Shown here: in pieces, positions 41,632 through 50,562 of the stretch
How positions within the stretch are numbered: the stretch's first letter is position 1
Layout: every line of letters starts with the position of its first letter
NCBI RefSeq assembly: GCF_004962245.1
Contig: NZ_SUHQ01000025.1
Coordinates: forward strand, 1 to 64,000
DNA: 64,000 nt
Direction of reading: 5' to 3'
DNA from: Mesorhizobium sp.
GTDB taxonomy: Bacteria; Pseudomonadota; Alphaproteobacteria; Rhizobiales; Rhizobiaceae
Position numbers and translations under genes: made by a program
The notes under the pieces: model-generated
What the model saw: the letters and a program-made list of their open reading frames with translations, nothing else
Told to the model about the DNA's origin: nothing
Databases searched by the model: none

Positions 41632-42696
41632 TTACTTCAGCTCGTCGGCCTTGATGTAGCCGGAGTCGACCACCAGGGCCTGGTAGTTCGACTTGTCGAC
41701 ATCATGCGGCGTCAGCAGGATCGAGGGAACGACCTTGACGTCGTTGTTGTAGGTCGTGGTGTCGAGGCCTTCCGGCTTGCCACCCGAGAGCACCTTATCG
41801 ACGAGCTCGACCGTCGCCTTGGCGAGTTCGCGGGTGTCCTTGAACACGGTCGAATACTGCTCGCCGGCGATGATCGCCTTGACCGAAGCGGTCTCGGCGT
41901 CCTGGCCGGTGACGATTGGCCATGGCTGATCGGCCGTCCCGTAACCGACGGCGCGCAACGAGGCGATGATGCCGCGTGAGAGGCCGTCATACGGCGAGAG
42001 CACGCCATCCACGCGACTGCCATCCGAGTAGTTGGCGGAGAGCAGATTGTCCATGCGGGCTTGCGCGGTCGCTGCCAGCCAACGGAGCGTGCCGACCTTG
42101 TCCATGCCCATCTGGCCGGATTTCACGACGAGGGTCTTGTCGTCGATCAGCGGCTGGAGAACCGACATGGCGCCGTTGTAGAAGAAGAAGGCGTTGTTGT
42201 CGTCCGGCGAACCGCCGAACAGCTCGACGTTGAACGGACCCTTGTTCTCCGGATAACCGAGGCCCTTGAGCAGCGATTTGGCCTGGATGACGCCGACGCC
42301 GAAATTGTCGAAGGTGGTGTAGTAGTCGACATTCGCGGTCTTCTTGATCAGGCGGTCGTAGGCGACGACGACGACGCCGGCGTCAGCCGCCTTCTGCAAG
42401 GCGTCCGCCATCGTGGTGCCGTCGATCGAGGCGATGATCAGCGCCTTCGGGCCCTTGGTGATTTCGTTTTCCAGCTGGCTGAGCTGATTGGGGATATCGT
42501 CCTGCGCATATTGCAGGTCGACAGTGTAGCCCAGAGCCTCGAGCTGGGACTTGACGGCGTCGCCGTCATTGATCCAGCGCTGCGAGGTCTTGGTGGGCAT
42601 CAGCACGCCGACCAGGCCTTCGCCTGCCTGCGCAGGCAGCGTCATGGCCGCGATGCCAAGGGCCGCGACGGCGGCCAGTGTCTTGATGATCTTCAC
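41632..42696 (-). CDS. chvE: periplasmic multiple-sugar-binding protein ChvE
   Basis: A 354-residue protein with signal peptide (VKIIKTLAAVAALGIAAMTLPAQAG, cut after QAG) and the periplasmic galactose/ribose-binding fold: VGVLMPTKTSQRWINDGDAVKSQLEALGY, AYDRLIKKTANVDYYTTFDNFGVG and DGVLSPYDGLSRGI. It matches ChvE, which binds monosaccharides for GguAB import and, in Agrobacterium, for virulence and chemotaxis signalling. The start is GTG 42696 after CAGGGAGAG. First gene of the gguABC cluster; divergent from gbpR. Confidence 0.93.
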   Translation of the reverse strand: MKIIKTLAAVAALGIAAMTLPAQAGEGLVGVLMPTKTSQRWINDGDAVKSQLEALGYTVDLQYAQDDIPNQLSQLENEITKGPKALIIASIDGTTMADALQKAADAGVVVVAYDRLIKKTANVDYYTTFDNFGVGVIQAKSLLKGLGYPENKGPFNVELFGGSPDDNNAFFFYNGAMSVLQPLIDDKTLVVKSGQMGMDKVGTLRWLAATAQARMDNLLSANYSDGSRVDGVLSPYDGLSRGIIASLRAVGYGTADQPWPIVTGQDAETASVKAIIAGEQYSTVFKDTRELAKATVELVDKVLSGGKPEGLDTTTYNNDVKVVPSILLTPHDVDKSNYQALVVDSGYIKADELK

Positions 42697-43013
42697 ATTA
42701 ACTCTCCCTGGTTGATGGACGCGCACCCTGGGTTTCACGGGCCGCGCAATCGTGCATGAGCGCCAAACGCGCCACTGCCGTCATATCGATCTCCGGTATC
42801 CTCCCAATCGGCCCCAAGACTTTGATTTCAATCGATACGATTTTTCTCGCTAGCGACCGTCAAGCCTCAGGACGCGCGAAGGGTGTGGTCCTTTGCCATA
42901 ACTGTCAAATGCGATCTTTGATGGTTGCTATATCGAAACTGATATGTATTGAAGGCGGATGGAACTTTAGCCGGAATGGCGGCCGGCCACGAGCGTGGAG
43001 CAAACGAGGACCC
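42697..43013. promoter_or_regulatory. divergent chvE/gbpR control region
   Basis: A 317-base gap with two partial palindromes: AATCG-ATA-CGATT (42830-42842) and ATATC-N6-GATAT (42930-42945). The second fits the ATC-N-GAT style of LysR operators. They lie between two divergent genes whose Agrobacterium counterparts are controlled by GbpR. Binding is inferred. In-frame upstream codons of the gbpR frame (from 42756) do not look like protein. Confidence 0.55.
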
Positions 43014-44003
43014 ATGGCGGCGCTACGGAATCCTGGCGGACTTTCAGTCGGTTACGAAGAAACTCCCGGTAGCGGCGAGACCCTGCTGCGCAGTGGCCTC
43101 AGCCTGCGTCACATGCGCATGATCGCCGCCCTCGACGACCATGGCCGGGTGAGTGCGGCGGCCCAGGTCATGAACATTTCGCAGCCCGCCGCCTCGCGCA
43201 TGATCGCCGAGATGGAGGCGGTGCTCGACGTGAAGCTGTGCGAAAGGCTGCCGCGCGGTATCACTCTGACGCCTTACGGCAAGGCGCTGGCGAGGCGCGC
43301 GCGTTCGATCCTGCTCGAGATGCGTGAGGTCGACCGCGAGATATCCGAGCTCAAGGCGGGCAAGGGCGGCGCGGTGTTCCTGGGCGCGGTGACGGCGCCG
43401 GCGATCGAGCTTGCCGTGCCGGCGATCCGCGAAATCCGGCGCATCTATCCGCGCATCGAGATCACCATGCAGGTCGAGACGTCCAATGTGCTGGCGCGCG
43501 AGCTGATCGCCACGCGTCACGATTTCATCATCGCGCGCATCCCCGACGACCTCAATCCTCGGCTGTTCGAGGCCCGCGTCATCGGTGTCGAAAAAGCCTG
43601 CCTGATCGTGCGCCGCGGCCACCCGCTTACCAAAGGCAAGGTGGTGCGGCTGGAGGAAACCGCCGCCTACGACTGGGTCTTCCAGTCGGGCGGCTCGCCG
43701 CTGCGCCAGGCGATGGAAAGCAATTTCCTGAACCGCAACATCGCGCTGCCGGACCGCATCCTCAACACCAGCTCCCTGCTCCTGACCCTGGTCATGGTCG
43801 CGCAGTCGGACGCCATCGCGCCGGTGTCGGTCCAGGTGGCGAAATTCATCCAGAACCCCGAAGGGCTGGCCGGCGCCATCGACGTCGTCCAGACCGAGTT
43901 CGACATCGAGGTCAGGCCCTACAGCCTGATCACCGTGAAAAACCGCGTGCTGTCGCCGGCGGCCAAGATGCTGCACGACTTCATTTTGAGAGAGGTGGGC
44001 TGA
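43014..44003 (+). CDS. gbpR: LysR-family regulator GbpR of chvE
   Basis: A 329-residue LysR regulator. The helix-turn-helix is near residues 37-56 (HGRVSAAAQVMNISQPAASRMIAEMEAVL), followed by the linker helix and an effector-binding domain (FLGAVTAPAIELAVPAIREI...). It is divergent from chvE, the arrangement of gbpR (galactose-binding protein regulator) in Agrobacterium, which induces chvE in response to sugars. ATG 43014 (MAALRNPGGLSVG) follows GAGGA; an open frame reaches back to 42756 but its residues are not family-like. Confidence 0.88.
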   Translation: MAALRNPGGLSVGYEETPGSGETLLRSGLSLRHMRMIAALDDHGRVSAAAQVMNISQPAASRMIAEMEAVLDVKLCERLPRGITLTPYGKALARRARSILLEMREVDREISELKAGKGGAVFLGAVTAPAIELAVPAIREIRRIYPRIEITMQVETSNVLARELIATRHDFIIARIPDDLNPRLFEARVIGVEKACLIVRRGHPLTKGKVVRLEETAAYDWVFQSGGSPLRQAMESNFLNRNIALPDRILNTSSLLLTLVMVAQSDAIAPVSVQVAKFIQNPEGLAGAIDVVQTEFDIEVRPYSLITVKNRVLSPAAKMLHDFILREVG

Positions 44004-44022
44004 GAGGAAGCATGATGATGGC

Positions 44023-44096
44023 TGGAGCGGGTAGCGGGAATCGAACCCGCGCGTTCAGCTTGGGAAGCTGACAAGCTACCATTACATCATACCCGC
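44023..44096 (-). tRNA. tRNA-Gly (CCC anticodon)
   Basis: On the minus strand the acceptor GCGGGTA pairs with TACCCGC, followed by discriminator T and an encoded CCA end. The anticodon stem is TCAGC/GCTGA with loop TTCCCAA, so the anticodon is CCC (glycine, codon GGG). The T arm is CGCGGGTTCGATTCCCGC. The length with CCA is 74. The gene ends 19 bases after gbpR's stop, which is on the opposite strand. Confidence 0.93.
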
Positions 44097-44169
44097 GCAG
44101 CAGCTTCGTTACCACGCAAGCCAGCGTTCGGGCAATCGTTAAGCGCGCACTCGTGCCAGCCGGCCGCCG

Positions 44170-46041
44170 TTATTTCGCCGTGGCAAGAGCATTGTCTGCG
44201 GCAAAAGCCGGCCAGTATTTCGAAATCGCCAGCGTGGCCCCGATCGAAGAGAAATGGCCATAGTCGAAATAGAGAAAGTGGCCTGCGTCGGTGTAGGAGC
44301 AGCGTCCTGCGCTGCAGAGGAATTTCAGCGGATCGATGAAGGTGGCGCCTTTGGTGAATGAGCGCACACGGTCGTTGATGTCGGGATCCATGGCCATTGG
44401 CCAGGATGTATCGTCGAGATTTTCGCGCTTTGCGAAGAATGCGATTTTCCGAACGTCGGTTATGAACTGCGGAGACTGGCCGATGACGAACACGCGCACG
44501 CCTATGCCGCGAAGCGTATCGATCGTTTGCTGGAGGCCGTCGAAACTTCTGGCCTCGTAATCGGTCCACCGACCGCTGAGTACAACCGTCTTGATGCCGG
44601 CGTCCTGGATGACCTTAAGAGCCTGCTGATTGAACCGCTTACAATCCGGGCGTGCATAGGAGAAGTAAGAGAGGATCGGCGGACAGCCTGCGTAGGTATA
44701 TTCCACGATGTTGGCTTGAAGGTGATTTATGTTGGCGTCCAGACCTGAAACATAGTGGGCGGCGAACGAGTCGCCCCACAACAAGACGGTCGTAGGGAAG
44801 CCGCTGGTGAGTGTGCAGTCCTCGATATTCCAGTTTTCGATCCGGCTGGAGCCTTCGTTGAAACAGGTGCCGTTACGCCAGTCCCCGACAGGAATCCGCT
44901 GCTGGGCGTAGTCGGGGAACCGTTGCGGAAAGCCGTTGCCGAGCGCTCCTGCCGCCCCGCCAACGCAAAGAAGAGCGATCGCGCCCGCTGAAAAGGCGAA
45001 GATAGGTGCCGGGGCGGTGAAGGTCCTTTTCTGCCGAAACGGCTGCTCGATGTACTTCCAGGAGAATGCAGCCAGTGCGAAGCTTGCAACCGTCATCGCA
45101 ACGGTCACCGACGGGTCGAGTTTTTGCAATGAAAGATAGTGCGCGAACGCATTGATCGGCCAGTGAACGAGATACAGCGAATACGAGATCAGACCGATCC
45201 AGACCAGCGGTCGGACTTCGAGTATGCGGGTAACCATCACCGAGGGGGTGTTTTGGCCAACATAGATAAGGAGGGCCGTCCCGAGGCACGGATACAGAGC
45301 GTTATAACCCGGGAATGGATCGCTCTCCGAAATCGTGAAGAATCCGATGGCGAGAAGGCCAAATCCGGCCAACCCGATCAGTTCCATAAGAAACCGGTTG
45401 CTCAAGGGAGGGGGCCGTTTCAGCATGAGCATGGCGCCCAGCATAAGTTCCCAGATCCGTGTCGGCAGCAGGTAGAAACCCGCGTTTGGCGCCAGCCATG
45501 TCGCCATGATCGCCAGCACGAAGCTGCCGAGAATGATCGGCAGCAGTATCGTCAGCCAGCGCTTCCCAAAATAGCGATAGATCAGGAACATCAGGATTGG
45601 GGCAAAGATGTAGTACTGTTCCTCGACCGAAAGCGACCACGTGTGCAAAAGTGGTCGGAGCTCGGCATCGATGGAGAAGTAGTTTGACGTTTTCCAAAAG
45701 TAGATGTTCGACCAGAACGTCGAGGCCGCTATGACGCTGAGACTGAATTCGTGCAGATCTGACGGCAGAAGAATGAACAGTGCCGCAATGGATGCGAGAA
45801 GCGTGACAAAGATCAAAGCCGGCAGAATGCGTCGGGCACGCCGCCAGTAGAAGCTGATGATCGAAAACTGGCCGCGTTCAAGGTCGTCCAGAAGGCTTCC
45901 GGTGATCAGGTAGCCGGATATGACGAAGAAGATATCGACGCCGGTAAAGCCACCGGGAATTGCCGAGATTCCGAAATGGAAGAGTACAACCGGCAGTACC
46001 GCAACGGCCCGAAGGCCATCGATATCGCGCCTGTACCTCAT
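44170..46041 (-). CDS. acyltransferase family 3 / SGNH-domain membrane protein (OafA-like)
   Basis: A 623-residue protein with an N-terminal AT3 acyltransferase of about ten helices: MRYRRDIDGLRAVAVLPVVLFHFG and GGFTGVDIFFVISGYLI are the catalytic and conserved openings, and RRARRILPALIFV is the typical R-x10-H region. The C-terminal part is an SGNH-type esterase domain with VLLWGDSFAAHYVSGLD (Ser) and YGHFSSIGA (His). Such fusions O-acetylate lipopolysaccharide, exopolysaccharide or Nod-like sugars. Base composition is lower in GC than in the neighbours, which hints at transfer. The acceptor is unknown. Confidence 0.87.
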   Translation of the reverse strand: MRYRRDIDGLRAVAVLPVVLFHFGISAIPGGFTGVDIFFVISGYLITGSLLDDLERGQFSIISFYWRRARRILPALIFVTLLASIAALFILLPSDLHEFSLSVIAASTFWSNIYFWKTSNYFSIDAELRPLLHTWSLSVEEQYYIFAPILMFLIYRYFGKRWLTILLPIILGSFVLAIMATWLAPNAGFYLLPTRIWELMLGAMLMLKRPPPLSNRFLMELIGLAGFGLLAIGFFTISESDPFPGYNALYPCLGTALLIYVGQNTPSVMVTRILEVRPLVWIGLISYSLYLVHWPINAFAHYLSLQKLDPSVTVAMTVASFALAAFSWKYIEQPFRQKRTFTAPAPIFAFSAGAIALLCVGGAAGALGNGFPQRFPDYAQQRIPVGDWRNGTCFNEGSSRIENWNIEDCTLTSGFPTTVLLWGDSFAAHYVSGLDANINHLQANIVEYTYAGCPPILSYFSYARPDCKRFNQQALKVIQDAGIKTVVLSGRWTDYEARSFDGLQQTIDTLRGIGVRVFVIGQSPQFITDVRKIAFFAKRENLDDTSWPMAMDPDINDRVRSFTKGATFIDPLKFLCSAGRCSYTDAGHFLYFDYGHFSSIGATLAISKYWPAFAADNALATAK

Positions 46042-46317
46042 TCAATAAGCCCTGTGTTCGCAGATTTCGGCAAGCCGGCGCAGTCCATCCATAACCGGGC
46101 GATACGAGTATGTCTGGCAGATCGATATCAACTGGTTACCTCTGTCGTCCAATTTTGCTGCACTGCAACATAAGTGTCAAGGCTGGCGAGCAGACAATCC
46201 GGCAAACCGCCGTCCGGGGCAACTGGATTCGGCGGTCGCCTTGATGCCGGCGTGGCAAGTGCGTATTGCTGGACCAGTACCCCCGAAGAATCGGGCAACC
46301 GAATCTGGAGACAGGCC

Positions 46318-46581
46318 TTGTCCTCACTGACGCGCTTTCTTGGCGATACGCCGCTCCGGGTGTTCCTGAAGCTCCTGGTGGTGTCGTTCCTCGTCGGTCT
46401 CGTCATGAACGCCTTCGGCTGGTCGCCGATGGATGTGCTCTACGGCATCCGGGAATTCTTCGTCGACCTCTGGAATCTGGGCTTCCGCGCCATTGACCGT
46501 TTCCTCGGCTATATCCTGCTGGGCGCGGCGATTGTCGTTCCGGTTTTCATCTTGCTCAGGATCGCCAACTACCGGAAATAA
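46318..46581 (+). CDS. small membrane protein with DUF6460-like sequence
   Basis: An 87-residue protein with two hydrophobic helices (about residues 15-33 and 60-80) and the stretch LTRFLGDTPLRVFLKLLVVSFLVGLVMNAFGWSPMDVLYGIREFFVDLW. This resembles the DUF6460 proteins of Rhizobiales. I chose TTG 46318 after GGAG at 46307-46310; a longer frame from ATG 46174 has an unusual N-terminus. Its function is unknown. The upstream gap 46042-46317 shows no other gene. Confidence 0.65.
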   Translation: MSSLTRFLGDTPLRVFLKLLVVSFLVGLVMNAFGWSPMDVLYGIREFFVDLWNLGFRAIDRFLGYILLGAAIVVPVFILLRIANYRK

Positions 46582-46663
46582 AGCATGACGTCGAACCGAA
46601 GGTCCGCGCCAGCGAAAAGTGGGGGCGGTTTTCGGCAAGGGTTATGCCCAAACGACAAGGCCG

Positions 46664-47566
46664 TCACGCGAAGCCTGAAGCCACTTCGAACAGGATGGCA
46701 TGGCGCGCGGCGAGGGCCGCCACGTCAGTCGAATAGCCGCCGCCGATAACGCCGCAGACCGGCATGCCGAGCGCGCGGAAATGACGGATCACCATGTCGT
46801 CGCGGGCCCGCAGCCCCTCGTTCGACAGCGACAGCCTGCCAAGCCGGTCCTCGGCGTGGACGTCGACCCCGGCATTGTAGAAAACGATGTCCCAGCGCGT
46901 CCTGGCGGTGAGTTCCGGCAGGATGCCGCCCAGCCGTTCGAGATAGGCAGCATCGCCGGTGCCGTCGGGCAGGGCGATGTCGAGGTCGGAAGCGATCTTG
47001 CGCGCCGGATAGTTGCGGTCGCCATGCATGGAAAAGGTGAAGACGCGCGGCTCGTCGCCGAGAATGTCCGCCGTGCCGTCGCCCTGATGCACGTCGAGAT
47101 CGACGATCAGGATGTTGCGGGCGGCAGCTTCGGCAAGCAGCACCAGGGAAGCCACGGCAACATCGTTGAAGGTGCAGAAGCCGGCGCCTTGCTCGCGCCG
47201 CGCATGATGGCTGCCGCCGGCGGTGTTGCAGGCGATGCCGTTCAGCAACGCCAGCCGCGCCGCCAGCACGGTGCCGCTCGTCGCGAGCTGCGCCCTGAGC
47301 GAGACGCGCGGGCTCACCGGAAAGCCGATCTCTCGCTCGATTTTTGCAGGCACTTCGCAGGCCAGCACCTGGTCGACATAACCGGCGGCATGGGCAAGCT
47401 TCAGCCATTGTGCCGGCGCCGGTTCGGGTACGTTGAGCGCGGCAGGTCCGGCCAGTCCGCGCGCGCCCAAGGCTTCCATCAGCAGCTTGTATTTGCTCAT
47501 CGGGAAGCGATGATTGACGGCGAAGCCGGCGTCGTAGTCGGGATGATGAACGATCTTCAGCGGCAT
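46664..47566 (-). CDS. histone-deacetylase-family protein (acetylpolyamine deacetylase-like)
   Basis: A 300-residue arginase/deacetylase-fold protein. The catalytic His-His pair is in GGSHHARREQGAGFCTFNDVA (about residues 128-148), the zinc ligands in LIVDLDVHQGDGTADI (about 164-179) and NAGVDVHAED (about 245-254). Bacterial members deacetylate acetylpolyamines, small acetylated compounds or proteins. ATG 47566 (MPLKIVHHPDYDAGF) is the family start; an in-frame ATG at 47671 is less likely. It is divergent from the MATE gene; their leaders overlap. Confidence 0.88.
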   Translation of the reverse strand: MPLKIVHHPDYDAGFAVNHRFPMSKYKLLMEALGARGLAGPAALNVPEPAPAQWLKLAHAAGYVDQVLACEVPAKIEREIGFPVSPRVSLRAQLATSGTVLAARLALLNGIACNTAGGSHHARREQGAGFCTFNDVAVASLVLLAEAAARNILIVDLDVHQGDGTADILGDEPRVFTFSMHGDRNYPARKIASDLDIALPDGTGDAAYLERLGGILPELTARTRWDIVFYNAGVDVHAEDRLGRLSLSNEGLRARDDMVIRHFRALGMPVCGVIGGGYSTDVAALAARHAILFEVASGFA

Positions 47567-47677
47567 CAGGTGGTTTACGGCGGGTGCGCCAGAGGCGGGT
47601 TTCAATTGGCCGTGGCGGTATGAGTGGTTGCGCGGCATCCGAAAACTGGGGCACATCGGCTGTTCGATCAAGCCACA

Positions 47678-49030
47678 ATGGGGAAGCGGATCCTGGATCA
47701 GGCGTCAGCAACGGCTAACGGCCGGCCCTTCGTCGTCACCAACCGCTCGGTGCTCGCCATCGCGGTGCCGATGACGCTTGCCTATCTGACGACGCCGCTG
47801 CTCGGCATCGTCGACACCGCGGTTGTCGGGCAGTTCGGCGACGCTGCCCTTCTCGGCGGTCTGGCCGCGGGCGCCCTGGTCTTCGACGTCGTCTTCACCT
47901 CCTTCAATTTCCTGCGCTCCGGCACCACCGGCCTTGTCGCCCAGGCGGTAGGACGCGGCGACGAACTGGAGGAACAGGCGGTGTTCTGGCGTGCCATGCT
48001 GATCGCCATCGTCGCCGGTATCGTGCTTGCCGCCCTTGCGCCACTGGTCGCCATCGCCGGGCAATGGTTCATAAGCGCCGAGCCGCGCGTCAGCGAGGCA
48101 ATGGCGGTCTATATCCGCATCAGGCTGCTCGCCGCACCGTTCTCGCTGATCAACTACGCCATCCTCGGCTACGTGCTGGGGCGTGGCGAGGGCGGGCTGG
48201 GGCTGATGCTGCAACTGGTGCTGAACGGCATCAACATCGCGCTCTGCATCCTGCTCGGGCTGAAGCTCGGTTGGGGTGTTGCCGGCGTCGCCTGGGCGAC
48301 CGTCGCCGGCGAATTCGTCGCCATGCTGCTTGGCCTGGCGATCGTCATCAGGCGTTTCCGGGCAGCACCTCGCCTGCCGCGCCATCGCGTCCTTGACCTG
48401 GCGGCATTCCTGCGCATGCTGTCGCTCAACCGCGACATCATGATCCGGTCGTTTTCGCTGCTCGCCGCCTTCGCGCTGTTCACCCGCCAAAGCGCACAAT
48501 TCGGCACGGTAACGCTGGCCGCCAACGCGGTGCTGATGAATTTCTTTCTCATCGCCGGCTATTTCCTCGACGGTTTCGCCACGGCAGCCGAACAGCTTGC
48601 CGGACGGGCCGTCGGCGCGCGTGCCGCCCTGCAATTCCGGCAGGCGGTGCGGCTGACCCTGTTCTGGGGGTTCGGGCTGGCGGCCACGGCGACGCTTGTC
48701 CTTTTGCTGGGCGGTACTGATCTGGTCGCCCTGATCACGACCTCAAAAGACGTTCGCGCCGTTGCCGATATCTATCTGCCCTGGGCGGCGTTCACCGCGC
48801 TCAGCGGCGTGCTGGCGTTTCAGATGGATGGCGTCTTCATCGGAGCGACTTGGTCGCGCGACATGCGTAACATGATGCTCGTGTCATTCCTCGTCTTCAG
48901 CGCGGCGCTGCTGATCCTGGCGCCGGCCTTCGGCAATCACGGCCTGTGGGCGGCGCTGCATGTCTTCCTGTTGGTGCGCGGCTTCAGCCTGCTGGCCATA
49001 TTCCGGCTGCGGGTTCAGACGGCCTTTTAA
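47678..49030 (+). CDS. MATE-family multidrug/cation efflux transporter
   Basis: A 450-residue integral membrane protein with about twelve helices in two halves and the DinF-type MATE motifs (PMTLAYLTTPLLGIVDTAVVGQFGDAALLGGLAAG and the second-half counterpart MFFLIAGYFLDGFATAAEQLAGRAVG). It exports organic cations or drugs using ion gradients; the substrate is unknown. I chose ATG 47678; an in-frame ATG at 47624 would overlap the divergent gene's leader more. Its last four bases overlap the convergent pyrD stop (49027-49030). Confidence 0.88.
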   Translation: MGKRILDQASATANGRPFVVTNRSVLAIAVPMTLAYLTTPLLGIVDTAVVGQFGDAALLGGLAAGALVFDVVFTSFNFLRSGTTGLVAQAVGRGDELEEQAVFWRAMLIAIVAGIVLAALAPLVAIAGQWFISAEPRVSEAMAVYIRIRLLAAPFSLINYAILGYVLGRGEGGLGLMLQLVLNGINIALCILLGLKLGWGVAGVAWATVAGEFVAMLLGLAIVIRRFRAAPRLPRHRVLDLAAFLRMLSLNRDIMIRSFSLLAAFALFTRQSAQFGTVTLAANAVLMNFFLIAGYFLDGFATAAEQLAGRAVGARAALQFRQAVRLTLFWGFGLAATATLVLLLGGTDLVALITTSKDVRAVADIYLPWAAFTALSGVLAFQMDGVFIGATWSRDMRNMMLVSFLVFSAALLILAPAFGNHGLWAALHVFLLVRGFSLLAIFRLRVQTAF

Positions 49031-50103
49031 AGTGGCTTCGAGGCCCATTGGTCGAGGCCGGTATCACGCAACTCGCGCAGCGACTTGATCCGTTGCATGT
49101 CTGCGAACCGAACCATCCCGCCAAGAATGCGGCCCGGCAGCGAAGGTCCGGCATAGATCATGCCGGTGTAGAGCTGCACGAGATCGGCGCCGGCGCGGAT
49201 CTTCTCCAGTGCCGTCTCTGCGGAATCGACGCCGCCAACGCCGATGATGGCGCGGTCCGGGCCAAGCCGCTTCCGCATCTTGGCCAGCACGATGGTCGAG
49301 CGCTCGAACAAGGGTTTTCCCGAAAGCCCACCGGCCTCGCCGGCAAGACCGGCGCTGCGCAGGCCCGGCCGCGCAACGGTGGTGTTGGAGACGATGACGC
49401 CGTCTATTGCCTTCTCTGTGACCTCGGCGGCGATGTCCTCCAACTCGGCCTCGAGCAGGTCCGGCGCGATCTTGAGGAAGATGGGCGGCTGCGCCGAGGC
49501 TTCCGCACGTGCGGTCATGACGCGTGACAGAAGCTCGCCGAGTTGCTGGCGCGCCTGCATGTTGCGCAGGCCGGGCGTGTTCGGCGAGGAGATGTTGACT
49601 GTCAGATAGGCGGCATATGGCGCAAACCTGACAACGCCGCGCTCATAGTCACTGACGCGATCGGTGCTGTCCTTGTTGGCGCCAATATTGACGCCGACGA
49701 TGCCGGCGCGGCCCTTGCGGGCGGCGAGCCGTTTTTCGGCCGCTTCGTGACCCTCATTGTTGAAGCCCAGCCGGTTGATCACCGCTTCGTCCGGTGTCAG
49801 CCGGAAAATGCGCGGCTTAGGGTTGCCGGCCTGCGGCAACGGCGTGATCGTGCCGACCTCGGCAAAGCCGAAGCCAAGGCCAAGCAATGCATCGGGAACC
49901 TCGGCGTTCTTGTCGTAGCCGGCAGCCATGCCGAGCGGATTGGGGAAATCGATGCCGCAGACGCTGACTTTCAGCCTGTTGTCGCGCACGGGGCGCCGGG
50001 CGACCGGCAGCCCGCATTTCAGCGCTGCGATCGACAGGCCGTGGGCCGCTTCAGGGTCAAATGTGAACAAGAACTTTTGGCCGAGCCGGTCGAGCACGCT
50101 CAT
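49027..50103 (-). CDS. pyrD: dihydroorotate dehydrogenase (quinone), class 2
   Basis: Oxidises dihydroorotate to orotate in pyrimidine synthesis at the inner membrane. A 358-residue class 2 enzyme with an N-terminal membrane-associating helix, the FMN-site GIDFPNPLGMAAGYDKN, the catalytic-base region VNISSPNTPGLR (Ser as base), VSNTTVARP and IGVGGVDSAETALEKIRAGADLVQLYTGMIY. Its start overlaps the stop of the DUF952 gene by four bases, so the two are coupled. Confidence 0.94.
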   Translation of the reverse strand: MSVLDRLGQKFLFTFDPEAAHGLSIAALKCGLPVARRPVRDNRLKVSVCGIDFPNPLGMAAGYDKNAEVPDALLGLGFGFAEVGTITPLPQAGNPKPRIFRLTPDEAVINRLGFNNEGHEAAEKRLAARKGRAGIVGVNIGANKDSTDRVSDYERGVVRFAPYAAYLTVNISSPNTPGLRNMQARQQLGELLSRVMTARAEASAQPPIFLKIAPDLLEAELEDIAAEVTEKAIDGVIVSNTTVARPGLRSAGLAGEAGGLSGKPLFERSTIVLAKMRKRLGPDRAIIGVGGVDSAETALEKIRAGADLVQLYTGMIYAGPSLPGRILGGMVRFADMQRIKSLRELRDTGLDQWASKPL

Positions 50104-50450
50104 TCGGCCTCCAGCGCCGGGAATTGGTGCAGCCCATCGGTTCCGAGCGGCAATGGATGCACCCAGACGACGGCCTCGAGGTCGAGCGGGCCGTAAAGAT
50201 GCGGGAACAGCGCGCCGCCGCGCGAGACCTCGTATTTCAGCGCATCACCCAGTTTTGCCCCATCGATGGCGGCCAGCAGCAGCCCGGTCTGGCCAGCAAA
50301 GTGTTTTGCCGCCGTTTCCCTCGCCTGGCCGGCGGTGGAAAAATGGATGAAGCCGTCGGCGACATCGACAGGCGCGCCGGTGAAGCGGCCATTTCTTTCG
50401 GCCTCGCGCCACAACGCTTCAGGCACTATCTTGTAGATAATCTGAGACAT
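50100..50450 (-). CDS. DUF952-family protein
   Basis: A 116-residue protein with the DUF952 signature: MSQIIYKIVPEALWREAERNGRFTGAPVDVADGFIHFS, QARETAAKHFAG and EVSRGGALFPHLYGPLDLEAVV. The fold is small alpha/beta and the function unknown. It lies directly upstream of pyrD with overlapping start and stop, a gene order I associate with other Rhizobiales. ATG 50450 chosen; an in-frame ATG at 50477 would add nine residues. Confidence 0.85.
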   Translation of the reverse strand: MSQIIYKIVPEALWREAERNGRFTGAPVDVADGFIHFSTAGQARETAAKHFAGQTGLLLAAIDGAKLGDALKYEVSRGGALFPHLYGPLDLEAVVWVHPLPLGTDGLHQFPALEAE

Positions 50451-50562
50451 GGTTGCGCTATAGTCCGAACCAACCATACGGGGAAGGGTGCGCCAGGGTT
50501 CTTCCCCATTTCCGGCGCAAATATGCGATAGATTGCGCGCTTACTGGCTCATGGAGGACAAT

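Noticed and set aside
42756..43013. N-terminal extension of GbpR in the same frame
   Set aside because: The extra 86 residues do not resemble LysR proteins, and ATG 43014 has a good ribosome site. The extension would also fill the divergent promoter region.
44023..44096. tRNA-Gly as an integration site of a genomic island
   Set aside because: The DNA on the tRNA 3' side is the conserved gbpR gene; no integrase and no duplicated tRNA end were seen. The atypical acyltransferase lies on the 5' side.
46174..46317. Longer version of the DUF6460-like protein from ATG 46174
   Set aside because: The extra 48 residues are polar, unlike the short family, and TTG 46318 has a GGAG ribosome site at a suitable distance.
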